Part shown: piece after piece, positions 1 to 56,514 of the stretch
How positions within the stretch are numbered: the stretch's first letter is position 1
How the letters are laid out: the number at the start of each line of letters is the position of its first letter
Assembly: GCF_964340395.1 (NCBI RefSeq)
Contig: NC_135553.1
Coordinates: 25,452,449-25,516,448, forward strand
Length of the DNA stretch: 64,000 nt
From: Glandiceps talaboti
Lineage: Eukaryota; Hemichordata; Enteropneusta; Spengelidae
Reading direction: 5' to 3'
Position numbers and translations under genes: made by a program
The notes under the pieces: generated by a model
Told to the model about the DNA's origin: nothing
Database searches by the model: none
The model's input: the letters and a program-made list of their open reading frames with translations, nothing else

Positions 1-529
1 GAACTATCATAAATTCATTAAAGATAGTTTAAAGTGTAGGAAAACTAACTTTTTTTCAGCATTATGCCAAGCGCCATTCCTTAAAAAAGAGAGATAAAAT
101 CAGGCTTTTTAGCAGTTGGCATTTCTCTAATCTCCTGGGGCTTTGCATGATGTGAACTGAAACCTGGGAAATATGTAACTGAGACCCCATGAGCATACTT
201 TATTTCACAACTGACTGTACATGCACACCTACATTATCACCATTGTTCTGTGTTTGAAAAACTTACAAATCACTTTCTCGATCTAACTTGTGTTACACTT
301 GCCATTGATGAGTCACATGGCAATACATACATGTAGAAGATTGCTGAAATAGCAATGCAAGTTGGAAGCTTTGTGTCTGTAGTGGGTGTGTGTTGGCCAA
401 CAGTGAAATACAACAATCTCAAAATATTTATTTGCACTATTGATTGCACACAAAAAATTCCAAAGTGGCATAGTAATACTGTAAAAGTAACTGCAAGTGA
501 AGAAGGATTCCCACCACAACTATTGAATG

Positions 530-875
530 GATGACTCATTTGCATAATTAATTATTTTCAGCAGTTAGGCTATATCTTAAGAACGCATGCTTCAAATTCA
601 ATATAATGTGACACATACTTCAAATGTAACAAAGGGCACATGTCCTGAAAAGTTTGTTGATGTAGCTTTTAGTTTTAACAAGTCATTTGCATAATTAATG
701 ATTTTCTGTAATTAGGCTTATCTTAAGAATGCAAGCTTCAAGTTATAATCTGGTTCATACATTCATAATACCAGGGTACATGTCTCATAAAGCTTACTAA
801 TATAACTTTTACTTTAATGAGTCATTTGCATATTTAATAATTTTCAGTCAGTAGGCTATACCTTAAAGTGGCCAT
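530..875. repeat. Degenerate tandem repeat of about 145 bp
   Basis: Three copies begin near 533, 680 and 821 with GTCATTTGCATAATTAA-like sequence followed by TTTTC..GTTAGGCTATATCTTAAGAA. A fourth, worn copy starts near 2019 on the other side of the piggyBac remnant, suggesting that the array was split by the insertion. Confidence 0.6.
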
Positions 876-978
876 ATGGATGAGAATTTGGTATTGATTT
901 TGGATTTTTATTTGATAAAACAGCTTCACTATGTTTTTCTACTTGAAAAGATAATGTGAAATAACATATACTAAGTCC

Positions 979-1099
979 ATGTTCATAACTCAATACATTG
1001 CAAAAAGATGCAAAAAGTGTAAAAGGTTTGTTATTGTACGTACAATAACAAACATTTTATACATTATTTCATGTTTTGCAGTTTATTGAGTTATGAACA
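979..1099. repeat. 120-nt imperfect palindrome with a perfect 28-bp core
   Basis: The core at 1026-1053 is a perfect palindrome with half-site GTTTGTTATTGTAC. Flanking arms (ATGTTCATAACTCAATA near 979, its inverse near 1083-1099) extend the fold to about 60 bp per arm. A related, less symmetrical copy lies at 5610-5825. Confidence 0.75.
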
Positions 1100-1155
1100 T
1101 AACAAAAGCCTACTACATCACCATCACAAGATGACATTAGCCATTTTACTGAACA

Positions 1156-1976
1156 TCACAGATTTTTGTGGTATTCAGCAAAACAGTTTCTGTCACTGGT
1201 GAGACACAGGTAAGTGCCACAATTGCTACATCGGACCCTGACTTTGACTTCTTTGTGTAAGGTGGTATAGCATAGCTTGCAATTTCTGCGCACACCCTGA
1301 ACAATCTCTGAAAGATGCATGTCATCAGCTTTGCTACAATCACAAGCACTGTTTGCATTCTTAACAACAACAATGCTAGGATTCAAGGAATCCTTCTCAA
1401 CTCCTACTAATTGCCTTACAAGTTCTTCTCTGAATTCTAGCTGACCATAATGACTTGGCCGATGCAATGCATGGAGCCCAGGGTTTTTCTCTCTATACTG
1501 TTGAAAAAGAATATAAGAGTTCACAACAGCTATATCAATCATATGGAAAAATAATTTTTTCCACCATTTCAAAACTTTCTGTGACACAGTATAGGAGGCA
1601 TTAAAGCTGATCAGAGAGGTCAACTCCACCCATATTACAATTATAGTCACGTACAGCGATTGGTTGATTTATTTCCAACTTTTCATACTTGCCATTTTTC
1701 TTTGAATGTCTACTTACAGTAACATGCTCGGTTGCAGTATGTATGGTGGACATAATACACAATGCTTTATTGTCTTTCCATTGTAGTGTTAGTGTATTAT
1801 CACTGTCCCTATACCATCGCATAGACCCACGATCCTTACCAGTTGTTCGTTCCCACAGAACATCTTTCATACATGTAGGAAATCCACGCCTATTTTTGGT
1901 GATTGTACCACATGCTAGTAGCCCCCTATCCCTAAGATCCTTCAGTAACTTAGGTGAAGTAAAAAAAATTGTCAAA
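1156..1976 (-). pseudogene. piggyBac-family transposase, C-terminal part, two frameshifts
   Basis: Minus-strand reading gives FFTSPKLLKDLRDRGLLACG, NMGGVDLSDQL, KVLKWWKKLFFHMIDIAVVN and a Cys-rich tail (CKLCYTTLHKEVKVRVRCSNCG), in the order typical of piggyBac/PGBD transposases. The GGVDxxD block holds the third catalytic Asp and the tail is the zinc-binding domain. The frame breaks near 1605, right after DQL, and again at a run of eight T at 1962-1969 that moves the Asp-Asn of the second catalytic site out of frame. The N-terminal half is absent. It is a dead relic. Confidence 0.88.
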
Positions 1977-2398
1977 ATAAATATGGTACCCCAAATTATA
2001 CAAATCTCTACACTCTCTACTTATTTGTGCAATTGATGATTTTCAGTAATATGGCTATATCTTTAAAACACATTCTTCAAAATCAATTAAATTTAATACA
2101 TATTTCAAACATAACTAATTGCAAATGCATATGCATAAATTATGCATTCCAACAAGTATGGGTGTAGGAAAGAAAATCTAAAGACTATGCTCTTATGGAA
2201 GGCATCGGTCTAGAGATCGTAGACATTGCCACTAGCATCGGGATTATGATGGCCTGGCATGCAGTGGGTAATGTTATAGGGGTGTGCTCATCTGTAAAAT
2301 GTGCAAATCATACAACCTTGAGAAAACACTCCGAGGACGCTCTCCATCGTTACCCATATAGCATGCAACAATGTCCACATCAATTCCAAATGTGTGTT

Positions 2399-3240
2399 CT
2401 CTTGACCAAGTCATTTCTCTTGACTAAGCATATGAAAACTACTTATTAAATTTAAGATAAACCTTGATTTCATCTCTCTTGCTAGTTAAGGCATATAAAT
2501 GCTGTTACGGTAGAAATTACCCAAATAGAAATAAAGTGAAGTGTACACCATGAAGTTTGAAGAAAGGAATTTTACTACAACCTCAAAAATTAATTAACTA
2601 TTTACACAAATAAATGGCTAAGAATGAAACAAAGTTTACAAGTATCACTACTAAATACCTTACTTGGTCGAGAGCACAGTGTATTCAAAAGTTACTATAA
2701 TTACGAGGGTTCGCCGCAGAACAGTAATTTGAAAAAGCGTCAATGAGTTCGAAGGAGTTCACAGTATAGTTCAATTGTACGATAGATGAAGTCCGAGAAT
2801 TGTCTACATTAGAAGGCTACACATGTACAGTTGACTGACGTGGCAATATACAAATACACTGACGAGGCAAAATTGTACCTTTTTCCATCCAGCACTTCAG
2901 AGCCGTAAGCTTGAACTTTTACCAACTTTTATCACTTTCCTCAGTCTTGTACTCCGCTATTCACTTCATGCTTTCATCCTTCAAGTACTCCGATTCTAAT
3001 AGATATCTCCCTTCAAGTCTTGTCCACTCGGATGTTTCCAGTCTCTGCTGAAATCTCAAGCTGTACTCTCTTATATAGTGACTTAACATCTGGCCAAAGT
3101 ATTTGCATCTTGCATTCCAGGAACATCTTCACCTGGGTGAACGAGGGCGCTCTTAAATGTGACCTACTTTGCACATGTAACGTATACCCTCATTAATTTA
3201 AATACGTCCTCTCGACCAAGACATCTCTCTCGACCAAGCT
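2399..3240. repeat. Direct and inverted copies of a CTCTCGACCAAG motif
   Basis: A doublet CTCTTGACCAAG...CTCTTGACTAAG at 2399-2430 reappears as CTCTCGACCAAG twice at 3209-3220 and 3227-3238, and inverted as CTTGGTCGAGAG at 2663-2674. The pattern suggests a small decayed element at about 2660-3240, but I could not assign a family. Confidence 0.35.
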
Positions 3241-3361
3241 CGTTAAATTAATTTTAAATAAATACATTCACAAAATATGGGCATCATAACAATGCATAAA
3301 GATTAGAGAACAATTATTTGTTCCTAGGATTTAAAACATTCTAATGAATTTATGATAGTTC

Positions 3362-5289
3362 CAGCCACACTCTAATTCCCCTTGATTTAGGGGAATACGT
3401 GATACCAAAAAAGGGCATTTAGAATATGTAATTTTTTGGCCAAAAACATTTGAAATGGCCAGTGTTCAAATCTTTCCTTTTGAAGTTATTCAATATTGCT
3501 ACAACAGTCTGAGCTTTCTAATCAATTATCATAATCCCTAATTCATTCATAGGGAGGTCTGATGTATTGTGAATTATTTGTAATCTACATGATTGTATTC
3601 ATCTTTCAACAATAAACTCAGGGACTAACCTTCAATTGGAATAAATTTACAGCCATTTGACATCATTGAATTATGTATTGTTACATGCATATTACTGTTG
3701 ATACTGCAATATTGATAAGGACAACACTTTTTCAACTTCTTATAAATAAAAATAAAAATATGAGTATTAACACATTGTTACCACTGAAGTCACAAAATCT
3801 GGTGTGAATGTAAGCTTAAGGCATATATTCAGACTTCAGAGGTAACAAGATGTCACCATTACTTACACACATATTTTGTTAGCCCCAACAGCTAGCCACG
3901 CCTGGTCTACTGTGATGGGTCATTTCCATCCATCCATCCATTCATATTCACCTGTACCTTATACAGTCATGAATTATAGAAGAGTGAATTTATTGCACTT
4001 TTCCTTAAGTGTGTTTTTAATTGGGGACAAAATTTTGTGAATAAGAATGTTCATTGGGAGTATCTGTTCTATGAGGACTAAAATGTCCTTATATACCCAC
4101 AATTTAATATCAAAAATAAAAAAATGTGTGTGTGACACAGACTACTTGGCAATGTCTGATGAAGTTGTCTTCATGAAATTTTATTGTGCAAAGTCGTCTT
4201 CAAAGTCTCAGAATTTTGAGACACTTTTTATTTGTTACCCATGTCACTGTTCTTCCATGATAACTGTAAACCTAGAAATGTTCATCTAAGACTAATTTTC
4301 ACTTATTGCACTGTCAAACAAAGGAAAGTAGTTAGACTCAAATGTCTTGTAATTTACATATTATATACAGTGTACCAGAACTAGCCAACACTGTAAAATG
4401 GCAACATTGTGTACTGACGAAAATATCTAGGTTTACAATATTGAAGTATTGTTTCTACTGTTGTTGGTAAACTTGTCTGTCTTTTAGAAATAAGTGTTAT
4501 TTGTACTGTCCTCTTAGAAATAGTCACATGGGGTTTCATGTCAGAAGATGTTTGTGTCTACCCTCAAACCACTAAAGGTCTACCTTAGCTAGCACAAGCT
4601 AGATTGCCACTCTCATAGTTTACGGTAACTGTCTCTTATCCCATAAAGGAAGATGCCATATTCCGGTTTTGTTAGAAAGAGAAAAGTTTATATAGTTTGT
4701 GCACAAGGAATTGTTCAGAATCAGCATTTGACCACCATGAGGTGAGGGCCAAAATAGTTGAGTAGTGTAGTTTCATGGAAATATAATTATTTCCCATTGT
4801 TTCACAGTACAATTTGGAAGCATTGGCAACTAGTCAAAATATTCTGGTAATAAATTGGTTTTTTTTTTTTAATCTCATAATTCAGAGGAACTAAAGTTGG
4901 TGTTTACAACAAAATTTTGTTGGTTGGTAGCTTCACGTACTGCCATGTGGTTGCAGCCTCACTTTCTGCCATTGGAGTACCCTCTTGCAACACTATTTAA
5001 CAAATACTGTAATACAAGTAACTGGAATTAAATATGACATACTCTAAAGGAAAGTAACTTGCTAACGTACTTTACATGTAAAATTACGGCATTGAATTTT
5101 TAGAGACAATTTTCAGTGACACTTTATGTATGATTTTGTTGAGATATGTACTTTACAGATTTGTTATTGTTGTGTATGTTAATATTTATAGTTACTTTTG
5201 GTCATGATGTGTAAACTCACCTTGAACAATAAAGTAGCCCTTGTAATTTACAGATGAATTCATATTTTCATTTGTTTCTGTTGAATTAT
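3362..5289. other. Intergenic, nothing recognised
   Basis: AT-rich sequence without convincing coding potential on either strand. There is a short CCAT run near 3929-3944 and a T run at 4860-4870. Short ORFs here look random. Confidence 0.6.
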
Positions 5290-5294
5290 ATTAC

Positions 5295-5330
5295 AACTGA
5301 ATTCAGGTTCAGTAGTACTATATGTATGGT

Positions 5331-5394
<64 letters not shown>

Positions 5395-5500
5395 TGTGTG
5401 TGTTTGTTTGTTTGTTTTAAAGTCAAAAACTTCAGGACTGATTGCATTTAAACATGGTTGGGTGTTACTTTTGATGTCTAGTTGGTGGAATATCCAAGGA
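5295..5500 (-). repeat. Dispersed repeat with an embedded TG/TGCG microsatellite
   Basis: A (TG)n-(CGTG)n-(TTTG)n tract at about 5333-5416 is flanked on both sides by sequence that recurs, in the opposite orientation, around the CA tracts at 8969 and 56408. One flank reads CAACTAGACATCAAAAGTAA and the other ACTACTGAACCT...TTCAGTTGT on the minus strand. Confidence 0.65.
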
Positions 5501-5604
5501 AAACATCCAACCAAGTTGCATACAAAGAAAAAAAAATACGAGCTTTATTGTCAAGACAGAGATTTGTTATTATTGTTTACGTTAATATTTATAGTTACTA
5601 CCTA

Positions 5605-5830
5605 TCAAATTAAAGTGGTCATATGGATGGAAAATGGGTATTTATTTTGGACTGTTTATTAATAAAGTATCTTCATTATGTTGCTTTGTTTGAAAAAAAC
5701 AAACTAATATAACGCAACACAGACCAAGTCTCAGTGTTCATTACTTTATAATCCATTGCAAAAGATTTTAAAATGTGTAAAATGTTTGTTGTAGTATGTA
5801 CAATAGCAAACACTTTTCTAGTCTAGGATA
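5605..5830. repeat. Second copy of the palindrome-bearing repeat
   Basis: From AAAGTGGTCATATGGATG near 5612 this follows 875-1075 closely, including TGTTCATTACTTTATAATCC and GTTTGTTGTAGTATGTACAA, but the central palindrome is degenerate. 5831-6060 has no recognisable content. Confidence 0.7.
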
Positions 5831-6099
5831 CTAAACTGGTACAGTATTACGTTTTAAAAACTTCATCACAGTCTAGTCATGACAGTTACAAAAGGTGTTA
5901 AATTGTGGTGCTCTCCTGTGGTGAAGGAAGCACAAAGGGCACATAACCATGTAATCCATCACAAACTGACAGGCTGTCGTCATTGGGAAATCAACGGTCA
6001 AATGTTTTTTTACCTTTCTCAGACTTCACTGATATGCAAAGCCCGATGACGGCTACTACGTTGGGTCCCGTTTGTCCATCCTTCCGTGTCCACCTGTAT

Positions 6100-6700
6100 G
6101 CCCAATATGCATGTGCCAATTTCAACCAAACCTGGTACAAATGTCAAATGTTATAGAGGGCATTATGCACGTCACTTGATTTTACAACCCTCAAGGCAAC
6201 AGCCATATATGTCGGAAATAATCACACTTTGCCCAATAACTCTTGATGTTTAACAGATAGAGACCTCATTGGAGTGTCTCCATCCTTGTTATCAATCATG
6301 AGCTTCTAATGGCACATTGACTATTGACCTTGACCGCCATCTTCAAGGTCAAATAGCCATATTATTGTCAAAGTGTGTAATAGTATGTATATCTCTGGTA
6401 TGCATGGACTGATTTCAACCAAACTGTGTACAAATGTCAGATGCTATAGTCTGCATGTACACATCACTTCGTTTCACAACTCCAACAATAACAGCAAAAT
6501 GGCGGCCATATTTGTCGTAAATAATCACACTTTCCCCAATAACTCTTGAAATTTAACAGATAGAGACCTCATTCAAGTGTCTTCATCATATACTTTTTAA
6601 TTGTACATCATGACTTTTGACCTTGACCTCCATCTTCAAGGTCAAATAGCCACATTATTGTCAATGGTCTCTATCTGTTAAACTTTGCTGTTATTGTTGA
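6100..6700. repeat. Two tandem copies of a 293-bp repeat plus an inverted fragment
   Basis: TTTCAACCAAAC occurs at 6120 and 6413, and the block TTGACC(G/T)CCATCTTCAAGG is near 6327 and 6620, giving a 293-bp period. At about 6665-6715 part of the unit returns inverted (TCTCTATCTGTTAAA, then TTTGCTGTTATTGTTG), directly next to the retrotransposon fragment. Confidence 0.7.
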
Positions 6701-6719
6701 GGTTGTAAAACAAAGTTCA

Positions 6720-7274
6720 TGTCAGGGTGACCCCCTATCTCTGTATTTATTTGTGATTGTGATTGAATTAATGGCTATTGCTGCAAGACAAAGTGAAAAC
6801 ATTAAGGGTATCTCCATTGATAAGAGAGAAACCAAGTTAGCCCAGTCTGCTGACGACACCTCAGCCTTACTTTCTGACATTAGTTCTGCACAGGAATTCC
6901 TTTTTCTGCTTGACCATTTCGGTAAGATGTCAGGCCTTGTTATTAATAAACAAAAGACAGAGGCAACGTGGATTGGATCTAACAGACACATTAATTTGAA
7001 ACCCCTAGATCTTTCATGGCCTGATAGACCACTAAAACTTTTGGGAATTTATATTTCATATGATGACATGAATTCGAACAAACTTAATTTTCAGGATAAA
7101 ATCGATGAGGCCCGGGGTTGTTTCAATATCTGGAAAACTAGGTGTTTAACCCTACTCGGCCGAATTCAACTCTGTAAAACATTAATAATTTCTAAATTTT
7201 CATTTGTGGCATTGCTTTTACCAATTTCTCATGAGTACTTGAAGCACACTTTAAGCCATGGTGGAACATGTTAA
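6720..7274 (+). pseudogene. Non-LTR retrotransposon reverse transcriptase fragment (L1/Tx1-like)
   Basis: Open frame on the plus strand reading CQGDPLSLYLFVIVIELM, then SADDTSALLSD (the catalytic Asp-Asp box), FGKMSGLVINKQKTEATWIG, LKLLGIYISYD and GRIQLCKTLIISKFSFVALL. The order of RT palm, thumb and C-terminal blocks fits L1/Tx1-type LINEs. It starts abruptly inside the RT domain, so it is 5'-truncated or broken; endonuclease and C-terminal domains are missing. Confidence 0.85.
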
Positions 7275-7328
7275 CAAATGTACAAATTAATATCGACTGT
7301 AATGTAATTCTGTATATGTCTACGAACT

Positions 7329-7351
7329 AATCTAATCTAATCTAATCTAAT
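7329..7351. repeat. Short (TCTAA)n tract, likely 3' tail of the neighbouring LINE
   Basis: Four or so TCTAA units lie just beyond the 3' end of the minus-strand LINE, as expected for CR1/L2-type elements that end in a short microsatellite. Confidence 0.5.
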
Positions 7352-7418
7352 TTTCTTATTCCATATAACTATCACAATGCGCTTTACAAAGCACAGAAAA
7401 ACGAGTACAAAAACAGAC

Positions 7419-8465
7419 TCAAGCGAAAGTCTTATTGAAGAAATAGGTCTTAAGACCTGATTTAAATGCCTGGAATGTGGCGACACTCTGCAGATACGAT
7501 GGCAGAGCATTCCACAAGTGTGGGGCACAAATTGAGAATGCTCTGTCACCATAATAAGCAGTATTGCTGAGTGGTTGGTGGCTGGAGCTACGTTGGGTTA
7601 GCAACTGACTAAGATAGCCAGGTGCAAAACCATGAAGTACTTTGAATGTTAAGCAGAGAATTTTAAATTCTGCATGCTGTTGTACTGGTAGCCAGTGTAA
7701 CACTTTGAGAAAAGGGGTAATGTGATTACACTTCTCTCACAACTAAACGAGCTGCAGAATTCTGAATCATTTGAAGTTTCCGAATCTCATATGCTGGGAG
7801 GCCAAACAGTAAACTATTACAATAATCTAGACGTGAAGTGACAAAAGCGTGAATAAGTTTCTCAGTGGAATTTTGATCAAGGAAATTCCTGATTTTACCA
7901 ATCTTCCAAAGAGCATATGAAGCTGATCTACACAAATTAGCCACATGGGCTGACATGGAACACGCAGTATCCACAGTGACACCAAGATTACAAACAATAT
8001 TAGAGGGGTGTATATAGACATCACCAATCTGTACATTGCAGGGAGGGACAGGGCCTTCACCCGCAAACTTGAAGGAAAAGTGCATCACCTCTGGTTTCCC
8101 ACCATTAAGAGCAAGCATATTTTCCCGCATCCAAACCCTGATTTCATCAATACACGACTCAATTTTGACAATGGGAACCTGGTCACCCTCACAAGTTATG
8201 TAAAGTTGGGAGTCGTCAGCATAAAACATAGATTCAAGACCATGACGGGTGATAATGTCCTCTAAGGGTGCTGTATACAAGCTGAATAAAACTGGGCCAA
8301 GGACAGATCCTTGGGGAACACCGCAATCCAAAGGAAATGCCTTTGGAACGATCGACCCGACACACATGCACTGCGTCCTCCCTCGTAAGTATGAACTAAA
8401 CCAGTCTAAAACTATCCAGTGATTCTTAATTACATTTTGATTCAAGCCAAGCAGTTGTTTACCAA
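7419..8465 (-). pseudogene. CR1-like LINE reverse transcriptase, 5'-truncated, frameshifted
   Basis: Minus strand: WFSSYLRGRTQ, DCGVPQGSVLGPVLFSLYT, MFYADDSQLYI (catalytic box), SRLDYCNSLLFGLP, IQNSAARLV, then in another frame VLHWLPVQQHAEFKILCLTF and LWNALPSYLQ...FKSGLKTYFF. These are the RT and C-terminal blocks of CR1-group LINEs. A shift near 7715-7725, between the RLV and HWLPV blocks, splits it into two frames. The domain starts mid-RT near 8460, where sequence similarity ends. Confidence 0.9.
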
Positions 8466-8519
8466 GTGCCAGAAGATATGCAGTATTACATTCGTTACAT
8501 CTCACCAAGGTTTAGTCTC

Positions 8520-8830
8520 ATTGACCAAGTACTTTTTGAGATATATGTTTTAGACGAAAATTCTTATTTTTACACCTAATTTGCATATCACTGATGAGGT
8601 TAATATTTCTTCATCTGCATCCCCATTAAATTTCAGCCAAATCTGCTCAATACTTTTGGAATTAAAGATTTTTGACCAAAAAGACACATTTTTAGCTGTA
8701 ATTTGCATATTACTGATGGAATCATATCATGAACAAATCTTAATCTACACACTCCTAAGAATGTTCCCACCAAATTTCAGACCAATCTGCCCAGTGCTTT
8801 ATGACTTTAAGTTTTTTGACCCAAAATGAC
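8520..8830. repeat. Two degenerate tandem units with TTTGCATAT(T/C)ACTGATG
   Basis: AATTTGCATATCACTGATG near 8578 and AATTTGCATATTACTGATG near 8700 start two related units of about 120-140 bp with CAAATTTCAG.CCAATCTGC-like interiors. Function unknown. Confidence 0.55.
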
Positions 8831-8967
8831 ATTTTTTGACCCAAATTACACACCTGTCATGTGATCATTTTGCTATGAACAATTTCCCAACTAGACACCA
8901 AAAGTAATGTCCCTATCAAATACCAAGGCAATCGGTCACCGTCTGGCGATTTTTGAGTTTAAGTCGT

Positions 8968-9023
<56 letters not shown>

Positions 9024-9045
9024 CTCAGTTCAGTTAAGCTAAAAA
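8830..9045 (+). repeat. Dispersed repeat with an embedded (CA)n tract
   Basis: TTTTTGACCCAAATTACACACC leads to CAACTAGACACCAAAAGTAA and then to about 25 CA units at 8969-9020. It is the same family as 56250-56560 and the inverted copy at 5295-5500. Confidence 0.65.
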
Positions 9046-11624
9046 CCATGATAGCACCCATGACTTGAAGTACAGTTGTCTTGGAAACTACCTGGCAGAT
9101 ATAGAATGATGCTGTGTTGAGCAATGTCATTATCGTTATCACACACTTTAATACATTTTCACATTTACTATCAAATGAGTATATACAACTTCATATGTCA
9201 TATTCATAAATATTTTATTTCTACAATTACAAATACTGACCACTTGACTACATCTATGTACTGATTAATTACAATGCTATGCTGTTCTAACAGTACAAGC
9301 CATTCTTTTTTGTTCTGTTACAAAAAGTTACAAGTTGAAGGCTGCAAGACAAGTATTGAGAAACTGTATACATGTAGGACAGTCAAAACAGACTATAAAT
9401 GATAGATGGTAATGGTAAGGTGTGCATTGACATTCTACACTTCAAAGGTCTGGTGCCCCTAGCTGTCTGACCTATTAAAGGTAAGGCCAACCCACCAGTC
9501 TACAAAATCTGTTTTCAGATTGTAATACCCGAGTTTATAAATTATACACGTAAAACCGACAAATCAAACATGGCAAGGTTCAAAATCTTAAAATGACACC
9601 CTGAGAATAATGTGATGTAGAGCTGCCATGGTAATATGAGTGTAAAGTCCTAGTTATTCCATTCAACATAAAGATTGTATAAAAAATTACACATACAAAG
9701 AATTCACATGTCAAAATTTCCTTTGTTTTAAAATCACAAACATCAAAAAACAGTCCATTATTGTCTATGATGTAACCCAGCCTCTATCATGTCATGTATA
9801 GAATATAGCATCCTACAACGTTCATAGCTCACATACCTAATTGTCAGTTTTATATCATGATGAAGATCTCAAGCCACATATTCTCTGCAACTCAATCTCT
9901 CAATCCTTCTGTAAAGTCACATGATTTCAGGAATATACCTTTACTAAAATTGGCCTATGTTTCTACCCGCATGGGAGTAGTCTTTTTTTTTATTTATATA
10001 CTTCTCGTGACCCAACACGATATTTATGGAATATGACTATATTTTTACCAAAAAAAAAAAGTTTTAGAAAAATATAATTACCCACGTGAGTATATCAATA
10101 CTTTTGTTGGACACTGTAGGACCAATTGTCACGTAGACATTTTGCAGATACCCTAAAAACAAATCACATATCATACAATACAACAGCCATGACAACTAGT
10201 TAAATTGTTAAATTTGGTAATTAAAATATCTTGCAAACACAAAAGAAAAAAACTGGTACCATCAAGAACTTACTGTAACAATCATAGTACTCTTTTGTCG
10301 ACAGGAAATACTAAAGCCATGACTGCATGCAAAATATCTACATTTTAAAATGTACTTTAAACTACTGGATTGAAGTCGATGGTGAACTCATCACCCTTCG
10401 TACTCTTGCAACCCCCCCCCCCAAAAAAAAAACAACAACAAACAAACAAACAAACAAACAAACAAACAAACAAACAAAAAAACAAAAAAAACGAATACAT
10501 TCAGAGGAACCATATTGTTGAAATATACTAGCTAATCGACTTCAGTATAAAGTCTAAGTTGAAAGATAAATATTCAGCTAAAACGGTTTTTATTATATTA
10601 TTTTAATATAATACTTAATATCTTATAATAAAATACTCTATTGCAATAAAAACCAAATTTACCTATATGGTAAAATATCACATCACGCAATACATCTACA
10701 AATTGATACAAACTTCATTCTGCTGTTATCAGCATATGGTGGTAGACACTCATTAGATTCATCTTATCTAGGTAAAACTGTTTTAGTTCAAATGAAAGAA
10801 TTATACTAACAAGTTTGAACTTTCATTTAACAAGTTAAAAATAGACCGATGTAGAAATATAGATCCCAACAGGAACTTTGGGAAGTATGAAACTATCTAT
10901 CTTTATTGAATAAAATTCAAGTCACATAATTGAGACCTCTGTTAAAATCCAAGTCTGTTCAGTGTTAGTTTGTCTCTACAAAAATAGCCTGCATGATCTA
11001 GTCATTGTTTCCACTTTAATACCTGCTTATACCTGCCTGGATGATATCTGTTGTAATAACCGGAGACATCAAAGGAAAAAATGTATTTCCCAGTGATGTC
11101 AAATACATCTATAAAAACAGTTTGTGATCTATTCTAAATATGTATGATGCATATTAAATGATTACAGTTGTCATGACAATGTCGTAACTCACATGGAAAG
11201 AGCCAGTCTGTCAGCGATCTGTAAGCATCCATGTGATGTGGGCATGGTAACTGAAGTGACCCTAGTCATATAGAAAAACATTAAACTTAGTTTTCTAAAC
11301 TGGATACTATGATGTGATTGGCTGCAATTGGATTTTGTTGAAAAATGGATTTATACTACAGATGCCATCCAGACATGGATAGTGTGAGTGGTTACATATG
11401 TGGACCAATGACTGGACCTTTCAGACTAGTGCCAATAAATCTTAGAAAGAACAAGAACTGAATTAAAAACAACTGATCACTATTCACATGTTCAGTAAAA
11501 TGCAAATCCTACCATTGATGGTATCTTGGTAGGAATTATGTAAAGGGTGTATCTCTCTGGTTCAAACTTTGGCAGATTATCATTTTTGGAATCAATCAAT
11601 AAATAATCCCTGAGATTTCCTCAT
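9046..11624. other. 3' flank of the ABCC gene, probably including its 3' UTR
   Basis: No gene, RNA or recognisable transposon found. A C run and A run at about 10412-10432 lead into a (CAAA)n tract to about 10491. The part next to 11624 is presumably transcribed as 3' UTR. Confidence 0.5.
10902..10907 (-). terminator. Candidate poly(A) signal AATAAA for the ABCC gene
   Basis: An AATAAA on the minus strand about 720 bp past the stop codon. No closer perfect AATAAA was seen. It is only a candidate because such hexamers are frequent in AT-rich DNA and no transcript is available. Confidence 0.3.
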
Positions 11625-55677
<44,053 letters not shown>

Positions 55678-56461
55678 CTAGGTAAGATAGAAGAAAAAAA
55701 ATAACAGTGACTGAATTACTCTTCACATATACATGTACATATGTTTTCTTCTGTGTATTGCAAAGCAGTATTTTTGTTGACATCATGTCACTTTATTTGC
55801 ATTCATCATTTTTATCTAAACAGGATATTTCTAGGTTCATTTATTTCTTCCATACAACCTACAAGTGTAGGGTTTATAGTGAAAGCTAACACCGATAATA
55901 CATACCATACAACCTACATTTTTGTACGTGTAGGGTTTATGCTGATACAAGACAAACATGTTACAGCACATGTCATGTATACATGTACAAATCAAGACTG
56001 TTGTCAGCATGTGCAGACCTTGATCATGTGTGTTGCAACATACTTGTCTGTTCTATGTATATTGGGGTCAGCATATAAAATTACCTTGTTGATGTGTGGG
56101 TACACCATGCCAAATTGTACATGTAATACAGTCACATGCACATACATTGTTCATTATCTGACAATTGAGAGCACATTGATCATTCATGTATGTGTCCAGC
56201 ATTTCATAAATGGATCATAATTTAAATATAATTAACATGTACACTACAAGAACTGAATGGACAAAAAAAATCACATTTTTTTACCCAAATCACACACCGG
56301 TGGCAAGATCATTTTGATTTGAACAATTTCACAACTAGACATCAAAGGTAATTATACCCACCAAATATCATTGCAATCGGTCCGGCATTTTTTTACTTTA
56401 AATTGTTTACACACAGAGAGACACACAGACAGACACAGACACAGACACAGACACAGACACA

Positions 56462-56514
<53 letters not shown>

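Larger units (their letters stand above)
1..3361. mobile_element. Segment bounded by inverted repeats, with a dead piggyBac transposase inside
   Basis: Bases 1-20 are an exact inverted copy of 3342-3361, and similarity continues inward for some 30 bases with mismatches. Because the left arm starts at the window edge, the full arm length and any target duplication are not visible. Inside are degenerate 145-bp tandem repeats, a 120-nt palindrome and the transposase relic at 1156-1976. The unit may be one composite element or nested insertions. Between about 2440 and 2640 and between 2720 and 3200 I recognise nothing. Confidence 0.5.

Noticed and set aside
2195-2449. 84-codon plus-strand frame
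   Set aside because: Lies in a repeat-rich segment without recognisable domain; length is not unusual for random sequence.
55741-56220. 159-codon plus-strand frame rich in Cys, His and Thr
   Set aside because: No recognisable domain, no splice context, and composition that follows the local TACATGTA-rich DNA.
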